Shown here piece by piece: positions 24,110-34,999 of a DNA stretch of 64,000 bases. The stretch lies in assembly GCA_916613615.1 (NCBI GenBank), contig OU744732.1:56938727-57002726 (forward strand), read 5' to 3'. A program made the position numbers and the translations under genes. The stretch comes from Steromphala cineraria. Taxonomy: Eukaryota > Mollusca > Gastropoda > Trochida > Trochidae. Numbering within the stretch: the stretch's first letter is position 1; each line of letters opens with the position of its first letter. The notes under the pieces were generated by a model that saw nothing but the letters and a program-made list of their open reading frames with translations, was not told the DNA's origin and did not search any database.

Positions 24110-25590
24110 ATCAAACCCTGTAACTTTTAAGACATTTACGAAGAAACAACCAAATTGGTTTGATGAAGAATGTCTTTCTCTAAAACGTAATAAATATAAT
24201 GCATTAGAAAAACTACGAATAAGCAGAACTCATTCCAATATTAACATGTACTTGGATGCCAAATTCCGTAATCTTTGAAAGGATAAAAAGGCAAACTACA
24301 TTTCAGAAACCTTGGGAAATCTGTCACATGCAGCGGAAAGTAAAGACTGTCAACAGTTCTGGAAGCAATTGAAATGTCTCATTTCTAGCAAAAATGATGA
24401 GAGTGACATTACACCTACTGACTGGTTTACATATTTTAAGGATCTGTTGAATCCATCTGTTTCCGAAACTGAATTTAATCAGGAAGTTAGACACTTTCTT
24501 AAAGACCTTTCCATGTGGAAAATGCATGAACATTGATATGTTATCAGATACTACTAGTCACGAGGAAATAACACACGCTATATCTGATATCAAATCTGGT
24601 AAAGCACCTGGAATAGATGGTATTCCTCCAGAATTCAAAAAACGATTTTCCTTGTTAATCTCCGATACTCATTGTTTAATGTCATATTAGTTTCAGGAAT
24701 TTTCCCCTCAGAGTGGAATGTCGGTTTATTGGTACCTATTTTTAAACAGGGAAGTAATCTGATCCGAAGAACTATCGAGGAATATCTATGTTAAGTGCTA
24801 CTGGCAAAATATGTACCTGTGTCATTGAAAGGAGACTGTGGAATTGGGCCGAATTCAATGACTTACTATGTGAGGGTCAAGCCGGCTTCAGAAATAAGTA
24901 TTCCACTATAGATAATATGTTTTCACTATATGCATTAGCCCACAAGTACTTACGTAAAGAAAACATCGTTTTTATGTAGCTTTTATCGATTTCCGCAAGG
25001 ACTTCGACTTTATTGATAGGAAGAAACTGTTATATATTTTATTGGAAAAGGGTGCACATGGTAAGATGTATAATATCATAAGAAATATGTACTCAAATGT
25101 ATGTGCTTCTGTAAGATTTGGTAAATCCAGAACAGATTTCTTTACAACTAGTAACAGTGTTCGACAGGGTTGTATGTTGAGCCCACTGCTCTTTATCATA
25201 TTTATAAAAAAAAACTTGCAGAAGATTTTCAGCATAGCAATACCAATGGCATATTTGGAAATGAATACATTGAAATTATCAAAATATTATTTTTTGCGGA
25301 TGATGTTGCACTTCTAGCAGATAGCATTGTTGATTTGCAAAGGAAATTAGATGAGTTGATGAGTTTTGTAACTGATGGGGGTTTGAAGTGAATCTTGATA
25401 AATCAAGGGTGGTGGTATTTAGAAATGGTGGATGTGTTAAGAAGTGTGAAAAGTGGTTTTATAGAACAATACCTGTAAAATTAACACCTTACTTTAAATG
25501 TTTAGGAATTGTATTTTCATCTCGTTTAATATGGTCTAAAGCCTGTGAAACTCTGTCTTTACCAGCTAAAAGGGCATGCTTTTAAGTGTT
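24110..25590 (+). pseudogene. Second LINE: endonuclease tail plus reverse transcriptase (decayed)
   Basis: Read across several frames, this is the middle of a non-LTR retrotransposon ORF2. It starts after the endonuclease catalytic core with a KKQPNWFDEEC linker typical of these proteins. RT motifs follow in order: GKAPGIDGIPPEF (about 24601), LLVPIFKQGS...NYRGISMLS, GQAGFRNKYSTIDNMF, FIDFRKDFD (motif A, about 24990), RQGCMLSPLLF (motif B, about 25160), FFADDVALLAD (motif C, FFADD at 25290-25304) and VNLDKSRVVVF. At least five frameshifts or stops interrupt it, so it is non-functional. It stops abruptly at about 25590, where the duplicated block B copy 2 begins. Clade is uncertain (CR1/Daphne/jockey group). 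Confidence 0.85.
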
Positions 25591-25599
25591 TAAATTTTT

Positions 25600-27722
25600 C
25601 CTTAAACATTGAAACCAGATTTACAAAAGACGCCTTATGGCATTCAAATAGATATGGTATATGGTATATGCTTCCCTTTCAGCTTAAACAATTAATTTCA
25701 ATTATGTTCTTAAATACATTACAGATATAAAAATTTAATATATTTTAAAAATTGCTCCGGTGTGACTGTTTAAAACATATGAAACTTTTTCTTATTGTTT
25801 TCCACTAATTAATTGTCAAACATATTATTGCAAAAAGTTAGAATCGGATTCAATGGTTTAACTGAGATAATGACTAATAAATACTTAAACTCTTGCACCG
25901 ATCTTGAAGAATTGTTATTCAAGATATTAAATGTTAACCTATCATGTTAACTTTTCTAAGGATTTACTTCAAATTAGATAGTCATTGTGGATGTGTTTAG
26001 CTGCATAACGAGATCAGTGCTTTGTAAATGGGAAATGCTTCATTCTAAAGTGGTAGGTCACAGCTGGTTAGACATTGACAGTTATTAGATACTTCTCTCA
26101 GGAGCAGGAAGGTGGTTATTGATTAACATATGCTCTTACTCTCTTGCTGTAACACACAGAGCCATTGACATTTTCGGTGTCGATCAAATCTTTCCTTGAC
26201 ATTAAAAAGATCACAACGATTTGATAGATATTGCTGACACGATTCGATGTCTCTGAAATTGAATAGGAATTTATCAGTTGCTTTATGCAACAATATAGCA
26301 TGTGTGTGTAGTTGTTTGCAGTTTAATCAAAATAAATGGTACGTAATAAAGGCAAAACTGGAATTGATTGTTATTAATAAACACTCTTCCTTTATTTTTA
26401 TCCCACCGTTAGTATTACTGTAGGAAATAGTCAAGCCCCGGTCCGTCAATCCTATCATTAATAGAAAGTATTGAAATAAATGAAAAACATCACTGACTAT
26501 TAAACTCTCTCTGGATAAATCACCCAAACCCAAATGCAATTTGACATTTACTTCGACATTCTACAACAATAATTGGAATGAACTTTGTTATTTGAAATTT
26601 TCCATAACTATATTTTTGTGTAAAGGATGGATTATATTTACAATAATCCCAATCTCCTAATTTACAAGGAAACTTAATATTTCACAAAGTCAAAACAAGC
26701 ACTGTGAAACAACAAGACCAGTTTGAGTATGTTTCAAAATTCATCCATTTCTTAAAACATGATACATTTAAAAGTGACATTGAAAACCCACCGGCTAGGC
26801 CTTGAAGTGGCATAAATTGATGAATTATCATTATAACTTTAAGCGAAAATTACAATACATTTATGATTTCAATAAATTCTGACTGAATGCCCGTTTAATT
26901 CTTCACGAGATTTCCAGCTCTCTGCGAGTTGTCTTATCCACGACAAGTGGTGTGATAATGAATTTACTACAATGCTCAAATCCAATACATTTGCGCCAAT
27001 TTAAGATGGTCGCTATTTAGTTGTCTGACAAAATCATCGCCTCCAAAGTTGGGAATACAAGAAAACAGAAAAAAACAGTTTCACATGTTTTGAAATTTGT
27101 TTGTTGTGTCTTTTGTTCCCTACAAAACAGAAGTACCTCGTCAATCTAACAGTGTTAAACCTACCGACATCAAACTAACTTATCCATGTTAGACTTTTAT
27201 CAGCTGAACATACATAAAACTTAACACATCATCGATTAGGATATAGTCTAGCTGTTCCATGATTTTTGGAAATACAGTTGCAAATCCCCCAGAATACGAT
27301 TACAACTCTGCAACTCTAAAAGGAGTTTGACTCGAATGTGTTTTGTTTAAATTCAGTTAGCTTTATTTACAAAATGTATCCAATGTATCATAACGTATGT
27401 TTACTTACCACTGTCATGAAGTAATCAGTATAAAGCATGTGTTTTTGCACTTTGGTGTACTTTTCACCAGAACAAATGTACTTTACTGGTTTGACAGTAC
27501 TTAACTGCTACGTCTATACGACCTTTGACCTTCTCAACAATGTGTTCAGGTATTAATATTTGACCCTTATTGAGGAACTGTCTAAATTCCAAGTTCACAA
27601 TTACAAATACAGCCTTTTCAACTACAAATTTCAAAAACAAATTTCAACTTCCTGACGTTTGATGAAAAGCGTGTTTACAACTTAATCTTAACCACACTAA
27701 ATAACTCTATATATCAAGATAT
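25600..27722. repeat. Segmental duplication block B, copy 2
   Basis: Paralogue of 15247-17330 (offset about 10.24 kb). It has a private insertion of about 100 bp near 27190-27290 and several short deletions relative to copy 1. It abuts the 3' break of the LINE fragment, so the LINE lies at, or defines, the duplication junction. Confidence 0.8.
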
Positions 27723-27739
27723 TTCAATCATTATTACAA

Positions 27740-28430
27740 TTTTTATTGTAAGAACCTGTCGTGTGCTTATCAGTCCTAAATAATACTCAAAATCTTCAAA
27801 CGAATTTCTTTTGCATTTTACATCAGGTTACTTATACTCTAGTTGAAACTCTTATCATAAGTCATGAGGGAAGCATCCTGATTAGTCCTTGATTGATCCG
27901 TGAATGTCAAATATGTAACAAAAAGGTTGTTTTGGACACCTGAACCCCATTATAAAAATGTATTCTGTTAAGAAATAAGTCACTTAATCTAAATGTTACT
28001 AGCCATACAAACAAAATCTCAAATTCAAATCTAAATAAAGACATGGTTGCCATGTCAAGATAAATGTTCACCATTATAGTTTAAAGCCAAACAATAACCA
28101 TCGTTGAAACGGAAGTTAACGGAAGGCTATGTTATATGTCAATGCGTCTTTAGAAGTTCTTCATCTTTAACTTGATGTTCGGAGTACTATTACAACTGTT
28201 GTGCTACTGTGTCTCTCCCCAGGAGTGGTCTTAAATGCAAAATCGCTGACGTCTTAACCTAATTATAATGTGCACAGGGCTTTTGGAAGATCATTTTAAT
28301 TGAATGAATTGTTGAGGCTATCCAGTATCATGAGGAAAAATAATACCATGTTTCTACAAAAGGAAAACAGTTGACTTATGACATTGTTTGTGTCTGCACA
28401 ACAGCCAAAGAAAACAACTTACTAGGTATG
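27740..28430. repeat. Segmental duplication block D, copy 2
   Basis: Collinear with 19890-20600. It follows block B almost directly here, whereas copy 1 has about 2.5 kb between B and D. Confidence 0.85.
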
Positions 28431-28822
28431 TGTTTACTTCACCAATCGTTGCATAGGACGACAAAATGAACACTTATTGAACCTTATTGCACAAAAAGAA
28501 TCGATGTAAAACTATATGCATTATAGGCAGATTATCAGAAACATATCGATTCAAAAGTATTTCTGGTGAATAAGGAACTTTACACCTTGCCTGAAAGAAC
28601 TATGACCATTATATATAGTAGACGATATATACAGTTCGAGTTATATTGAGTTGATCAAATGTAATGTTATAAAGTGAAAAGGAAGATTTGAGAAGTTGCC
28701 AAGGAACGTCGTAAATAACTAATAAAGAAGTGATTATCCATATGATTTGGCCCGTATTATCACACCAACTTCTAAATGCCTTTAGTGAATTTGACTTTTG
28801 TCATACATGGGTTATATCTATC
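28431..28822. other. No gene seen
   Basis: Sequence private to duplication unit 2. No supported feature. Confidence 0.5.
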
Positions 28823-29748
28823 TATATATGTAGGACTCAAATCCATGACAGGCCTCAAATCCGTGGCGGATTTCCAAATCCATGGCGGATTTTCAAATGC
28901 ATGAAAAATCGCCGTACCTATCAAAAGCTGTGGCGGAATTTGTATTGATTGTGATGAGACATTTTCAGCTGGGTAGAATTGTGTTATCAACATTTAATTT
29001 ATGTGTTTTCCCGTACATGTACTGTATTGTATTATAGGCCAAAATCTGCAATTGGTCAATAAGTAATGCAATCTGTACAACAATATGTTCGCCATTAAAT
29101 TAATATCTTTAGGAAATTAGCCCTTATATTCTCGTTAGACTGACTTTTTTAGCAGTTAGATATTTGTTGACTATCTTTTTTCAACCCTTGGATCCGTATC
29201 GACAATGTTTTAGGGTTAGTTTGTCTAGTGCAAGGGTCGGTAACGTATATTGTAGATAAAGTGGCGAACATATTGTACAGTGAACCTATAACGCTAACCC
29301 TAACCCTAACCGTTAAGAAATCCCTTAATATGAATCCAAGGGCTAAAGTAGACATTTAGTATGAATCCAAGGGCTAAAGAAGATAGTTTCAGCGAATTTA
29401 TGACTAAATAAGACAGTTGCGATGATTTCAAAGGCTACAAAGGAGAGCTGAATTTTCCAAGGCTTAAATAGACAGTATGACGGAAATATGTAACATAATG
29501 CAATTGGTATTATACTATCTCGGACGGCAATAGCAGCTGAATTCTTTTCTTTCTGTTGGAAAATATCTTGCCTTCCCAATGAACAGCAGTTTCGTCTGGC
29601 GACGCGAACAGTTAGCGATTATGACGTCATCCGTCAATGACGTCACTTTACATGACGTCAATAAACAATCAAACAATCAAACTCGCCATAGATTAGGAAA
29701 TCCGCCATGGATTAGAGACCCGCCACAGATCTGAGTCCTACATATATA
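28823..29748. mobile_element. 926-bp inverted-repeat element with subterminal repeats
   Basis: TATATATGTAGGACTCA at 28823-28839 is exactly mirrored at 29732-29748. Immediately inside each end are two or three copies of an (A)AATCC(A/G)TGGCGGATTT-like motif, in opposite orientations at the two ends. Arrays of subterminal motifs of this kind are usual transposase-binding sites in DNA transposons. The interior holds no transposase, a short telomere-like CTAACCCTAACCCTAACC near 29290-29310, degenerate ~30-bp repeats (AATCCAAGGGCTAAA, 29332 and 29364), and three CRE sites. Superfamily unknown. It lies in the stretch absent from duplication unit 1, consistent with later insertion. Confidence 0.7.
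29622..29660. promoter_or_regulatory. Three perfect CRE sites in 39 bp
   Basis: TGACGTCA occurs at 29622-29629, 29638-29645 and 29653-29660, spaced 16 and 15 bp start to start. CRE palindromes bind CREB/ATF bZIP factors in animals. They sit inside the right part of the inverted-repeat element, so they may be transposon-borne. Activity is inference. Confidence 0.5.
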
Positions 29749-30654
29749 AATCTAGATTTGATGACATCATGATACCATTACCTTAATATAGATCATGTCA
29801 ATTTTGATTATCCACACAGATGTTACGTTAGATTGAAACACTTTGTAAACACTTGCCAAGTTATGATTAGTAAAAGGAGATCACTTTCTCTGGAGCCAGG
29901 ATATTAGTTTTCAGTAACTTGGATTTAGTGGTATTTGTCTTTGGAAACAATGAACAAATCAAAACACCACGTATATATAAAAAAATCTTATCTGAAACTG
30001 AAAAACGCTTAACATCATGAACTGCCTTCAACATGCAATCGTAAGTTGTTGGCACTTAAATATATATGTACCAAATATTATGTATGGTATCATTTGACCA
30101 AACGTAACAACTGTTCCTGAAAAGTAGCATGTTTCAGCTTATTGATTTGATAGTTTGAGAAAAAGCCAAAAAGTAACATTGATGGTCATAATCAAACAGA
30201 GCCACTATTACCTAAACTGATTTTTCCCTTCAAAATGCACTCTTGTTGTTGGCACTGAAATCATCCTGTCTCAGAGTACGAACGTTACGCGAACTCCACT
30301 AATCTGTACCCAGGCCTCAGAAGCTAGATACGCCTGCGGGGGACATAAGCCAATCAAATCATTTTCTCGTTCAAATTTTATCGAGAAGGTGGTGAGAAAA
30401 TGATTTGATTGGCTATATACCAAGTCAGACCGCACAAGCAAATCAAATCGCAATGATAGAATGTGTCATTCTTTAAATCTTATTTGAATAGAAATATACA
30501 TTTGAAATAGTACTATAAAACATTTCAATTATATGTGTTGTTTTCACATAATCACTTTGCTAATCGTACTAATCGTACGCAAGAATTAAGAGTAGATAAT
30601 TAGTCTTTATAGGGATTATTAAAAGGTTATCGAAAACAAGCACATTCTTATAAA
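29749..30654. other. Gene-free, contains a perfect hairpin
   Basis: No gene supported. The 30348-30414 hairpin is listed separately. This stretch has no counterpart in duplication unit 1. Confidence 0.5.
30348..30414. repeat. Perfect 21-bp inverted repeat, 25-nt loop
   Basis: The arm that begins AGCCAATCAAATCATTTTCT at 30348-30368 is exactly complementary to 30394-30414. It probably marks a fold-back or MITE-type remnant; the arm wording AGCCAATCAAATCA also appears at about 33943-33957. Confidence 0.85.
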
Positions 30655-31370
30655 ATATCATATCATTATAAACTCTACAGTTTGTCCCATCTGGTCAAAC
30701 TACTGACCACGTCAATACCTGGTAGTAAGAGATCCTAAACTAAGTCAGAGTTGTCAATTACTTTACTGATCACAGAGTCAGTAGCATGTTTTTTGATAAT
30801 TTTATATTCTAAAATTTTCACTGATAATTGTACGTTAATGCTAAGTGTCATAAATCTCATTACACAAGACAATCAGTCATAGGCAGAGGACAAAGTATGA
30901 AGATTCACATAAAATACATTGGCGGCAATTTTTTGTGAACATCTTTCATTTTGTGTAAGAAAAAGGCATCGCATGGCTAAACTTTACATTATATATTTGA
31001 TTTATCACTGCTCCATTTAAACACTGTATTTCAATATGAGCCGTTATTTTTCATTTTCCTGAAATCACCTTATTTTCCACCTTAAAACGTGATACTGCCC
31101 CTTTAAGGCTCTATGACTAGATATTGTTGAGATCTTTAGACACTAGCACTTCCTATGCATTGAATGAATGTCGAACAAATTCCCCGCAATTTCTTGAAAC
31201 GTTTCCCATTTACATCCACCATGATAATCTCTTAATCGTTTTGGACTGATTGACTGAAAATACGTTCTGACCTTACAAGACTTGTTTAGTAAAAGTTGAT
31301 TCATGAAGCTACTGTGTGGAATTTTTCCAAATACCTTCAAAAAAGCTCCCCAGTAGCATTGTTGTCATTC
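30655..31370. repeat. Segmental duplication block A, MITE-bearing copy
   Basis: Collinear with 20660-21060 on both sides of the MITE at 30774-31106. Shared words include GAGATC(T/C)TAAA and (T/C)TTGGACTGATTGACTGAA. A 65-codon minus-strand frame here is not kept in the other copy. Confidence 0.8.
30774..31106. mobile_element. TTAA MITE (family AGGGGCAGTAGCACG), about 333 bp, damaged left end
   Basis: The left end is AGAGTCAGTAGCATG and the right end is ACGTGATACTGCCCCTTTAA, with TTAA at 31103-31106. The interior matches the copies at 35000-35364 and 49361-49724 (TGATAATTTTATATTCTAAA, ATCGCATGGCTAAACTTTAC). It sits in block A at the position of a lone TTAA in the paralogue. The left TTAA has been lost. 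Confidence 0.8.
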
Positions 31371-31374
31371 AAAT

Positions 31375-32100
31375 TTAATAGTTTTTTGTATTTAAAAATC
31401 AAATGATAAATCACAATGTTTATCTTACCTTACAGTAAAATACTCGTTTTTGATTGGCTGACGATCGACTCGTTTTATCTTATGTACACTGCGAGTCTCA
31501 CCTCTCACGGTGTACAAATTTCATGATCCCCGCTGCCATAGCAACAGCTCCTCTCCGAGAAGAGGTGTCGCATAGAGTTAAGATGACGTTACCAAATGAC
31601 GCACGTGGTGTCCAGAGTTTGCATACGTTCGATCAGCTGTTTTTGTGATTATTAATTAAAGAATTGTTTTCTCATCATTCTAAGTTTTGTTTGAAACCAG
31701 ATTCTGCATTGCATTACTTGCACATGCTATAGGAATAGAATCAAGTAGTTTTTGAGCATTTTAAGGGTAATAGTTTTACGTAACACGATTCATAACATTG
31801 CAGTCGGGTTGGACGACGCCATTTTTTTTACACATTAGGGTCAAGGCCGTTCATGCGGTGATAGCTCATCCGTTAACGGCAGCCAACTAAAATGGATATA
31901 TTTTCTTCTGACATGACGGTAAGATAAATACGTTGTATGCTTCTCCCTCGGGTAATACGGTCTGATGTACCATCTTTGTAGAAATGTCAGCCCTTGGCTG
32001 GCGGCTCGGGGACCATTTCTACAAAGATGGTACATCAGACCGTATTACCCTCATGAGAAGCAAACTACTTATAGAGTTACAGGTTTTGAATATCTTTGAA
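31375..32100. mobile_element. Probable inserted fold-back element
   Basis: Blocks on either side are collinear with unit 1 (about 21020-21100), which lacks these roughly 700 bp. The stretch is richer in GC and CpG than its flanks (CTGACGATCGACTCG, GACGCACGTGG). It contains a long hairpin at 31939-32061. Ends are not precisely defined. No coding frame is convincing. Confidence 0.5.
31939..32061. repeat. 48-bp near-perfect inverted repeat with CCTTGGC loop
   Basis: The arms 31939-31986 and 32014-32061 are complementary except for a few bases near their outer ends; the inner 36 bp (GGTAATACGG...GTAGAAATG) match exactly. The 27-nt loop contains CCCTTGGCTGG, similar to the loops of the hairpins at 1307-1407 and 33041-33193. 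Confidence 0.85.
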
Positions 32101-32335
32101 ATTGCATTGGAGTTATTTTATGTTCCATTTACATTATCAAACGACCAAATTAAAACCAGCAAACCACAATAAGATCCTAAAGTTCTTTTAGTGACACTAT
32201 TTGATGTAGTAATATAATATTAAATGTTACACAAAGTGCAATAGTTCTCTTAAAGAATTTTTGAGATCATAATGTCACACGGGTTATGTTTCTCAGAAAT
32301 TACATTTGTAATAATTTGCTATTTAGATATCAGAT

Positions 32336-32415
32336 ATTTATATAGCGCGCATATCCAACCACTCGTGGTTTAGATTATCCTTTTGTCCTGATCTGGAGCA
32401 GATGGCTTGGAAATT
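32336..32415 (-). mobile_element. SINE family 3 tail fragment
   Basis: ATATTTATATAGCGCGCATATCCA(A/T)CCA(C/G)TCGTGGTT is nearly identical to the left end of the SINE at 47920-48432, which is its 3' tail on the minus strand. Only the tail remains. Confidence 0.65.
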
Positions 32416-32479
32416 CTTTAAGAAAGCAGACTCATGTTGTTACTTTCACCTGACAAATGATTTCAAATCCTCTGTGTAA

Positions 32480-32925
32480 TCCAAACACCAAAACCAGACG
32501 TATATGACAATCAGTCACCATTAAACAAACAAACCTACATCAAACAAGCGTAACCTTGTTAGACTTTAACAAGCTGTTTAAAGTCAGACAAACTATTGAT
32601 GAGACCACAGTCTGTTCATCAGAAAATTAAGTTATTATTTCCAATAAGAGGAAATTCCCCGTCTCGAAATGCAATTACTAAAGCACGTCTGTAAAAGAAT
32701 ATCCTGGTAACACGGTTAATGGGATCTGTTGAAATTATCCAATCTGTTTTTACAAAATTTACTAAACAGTTTATATAAAACATCAAACCAGAGAATATAG
32801 AGTCGTGTTTAAACCAACGAATTAAACTAGGATAACTATATAGAATTAATTCAAAATGACAGATACGGGGACCTGTAATTATGTTTAACATTATTTCTCT
32901 TCAAAGCTTATACATTGTACATATA
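32480..32925. repeat. Segmental duplication block E, copy 2
   Basis: Paralogue of 21640-22004. It carries an extra ~45 bp (GTTAGACTTTAACAAGCTG...) relative to copy 1 and lacks the truncated MITE and block C that follow in copy 1. Confidence 0.75.
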
Positions 32926-33040
32926 TTTTTCTTGGTACTTCAGAAGTTGTTTGAAAAGGTATGAACATAACCAGAATTCGGTGTACATGGTGATATCCTG
33001 CTAGATAGGCCATTGCATTGTCTTTAGTTTGAGTATACTT

Positions 33041-33193
33041 ATAGGATATCTAACGAGCTTCCCCTTTCATATCAAGTTTATGTCCCTAGTGAAATAATTT
33101 TGCTTTGTCACGAGCCTTGGCGAGTGACAAAACAAAATTATTTCACGAGGGACATAAACTTGATATGAAAGGGGAACGAGTTATGTATCCTAT
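33041..33193. repeat. 153-bp near-perfect fold-back hairpin
   Basis: Arms of about 70 bp (33041-33110 with 33124-33193) carry only a few mismatches. TTCCCCTTTCATATCAAG on the left pairs with its reverse complement on the right, and the hairpin is closed by a GAGCCTTGGCGAG loop. Such a structure would extrude readily and is typical of fold-back transposon ends. Confidence 0.85.
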
Positions 33194-34999
33194 TTATTAC
33201 CAACTTACATTTCAGACGATTTATTGCTTTATAAACAACTTTTTATTGTGCCTATAAAGAGACGAAACGGCGGATGAATATCAAACCACGTCACAGCCTC
33301 AATTATTATACTATTACGACGTTAAATATTCACATTTCTATATTCTACCCTACGTTAATTCATAGTGTCTGGTGAAATGTAAATAATAAGCACTTTTGTC
33401 GTGAACGAAGCGTACGTAAAAATAAAATCTCACTGCGCGAGAACAGTCAGAGTTATCTTTCTTTGATCAACGGCATGTCATGGCGGCCGCCATTTGCCTG
33501 TATCTTTTCGTCAAAATGTGTAAACAACCGCCTTCAAAGTAAGTTTAAGATGCTTATCATTGTTCAAACGCGTTTTTTTTTAAAGAAATTTTGTCTAAAG
33601 AATATTCAGTTGTCTTTATATTCTATAGATAACAAGCAATGTCTGTCTGTGTCATTTTTGGGCGACATGGATCAAATTAATGAAATTCGGTGATCAAATT
33701 GTGTTGAATTTAAACCCTTTTGTCTTTATATGAGCCTTGAGATATCAGTAAGATGTTTTATTGCAGGTCTGTTGTCCTCCGATTTATTCCTTAACAATTC
33801 GGTAAGGAAGATTAAAAAAATAAACTGAAAGTTTGAAGAATGACTCCGTCTCACTCAGTTCCATTCGAATTTGGTTGTGAATGAAAACACGTTCGTTTTA
33901 TGAATGAATAAAGTAGTCCGGAGAATGTCAAAGTTCACCGCAAGCCAATCAAATCACTTTAAAGTGTTATGACCCATATGTGTCATAACACATTGTTATG
34001 AAACCCCTTTACGAAGTACCACGTGGGTAATAATTAAAAGTAGAAGGTTGTACAAGTAAATGTAGTCCTTGGGATGCTAAAACGTATTTCTCAAATAAGT
34101 AACCTAAAAAACAGAATATCAAATAAGGAAAAAAGGAAACAACTTTCAGTACTTTAAATTGTTCTGATAACATACAATGCACTATTAACTCATTCAACAT
34201 AAAGGAAAGGAATGTAGATTTTTATTCTTTCAATTTGGTAATATTATTCAATTCTAAAGTGTTTATGGCGTTTCCTCTTCTTTAAGAAACGTTTGATTTC
34301 AATTTTTGCTGATTTCCTGACAAAACTGACAAAATGTTTGTTCATTATTTACCGTGATTGTACAACTTTTGAATAACTTGACAATGTGTACAACAATATT
34401 TTAGATTTTAAATGCCTATTTGTTATTTTCCCTAGAAATGCTGTCCATAGTTCAAACTGATCCATCAATGGATTAACAAATCACATTCGATCTGTTTAAT
34501 TCATATGACAGAAAATCTTTCCTTACATAAATGGTACATGATCCAACCCTCTTCCATCCACCCACATAATTGTCACTATGACAACTTAATTATATGATTC
34601 TATCTTATTTCAGTGTAAATGGCAGTAAATGGGTATTATCATCTTCGAGTGATGTGTTACATCATTGAGGAGCATTAAGTAAATGTTTGTTCACAGACAG
34701 TCTGATAAGTTCCCATATCCGTTTAAGGAACATTTATCTATATCAAATTGCAGTGTTAACATGTGTTTTCCTGCTATACCAATTCGAATCAAAACATACA
34801 TTTCGTAGACTCTTTACACTGTTATCTTCGAATATTTAAAAATGACAAATAAATCATTTGTTACTCCGTTCTTTAGTAAAATAGATACATGTTAATTGTA
34901 AAAAAACTCGCGAGCAGTACGTTTTGTGTGGAGGGGGTATTTTCTGCATTTAGCACTGCCATTTTCCAAGAATTTTCCACTGATGCCAACGAAGGTCCT
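33194..34999. other. No gene seen; GC-rich patch and small hairpin
   Basis: 33240-33500 is less AT-rich than its surroundings. It has a NotI site within ATGGCGGCCGCCATT (33479-33493), a palindrome that includes YY1-type GCCGCCAT words on both strands. A small hairpin GTGTTATGAC/GTCATAACAC lies at 33964-33991. No exon could be identified. Confidence 0.4.

Noticed and set aside
29288..29312. Telomeric repeat (CTAACCC)n
   Set aside because: Only about three hexamer-like units of CTAACC/CCTAAC inside a transposon; TTAGGG-type arrays at telomeres are far longer. Likely chance or element-internal.
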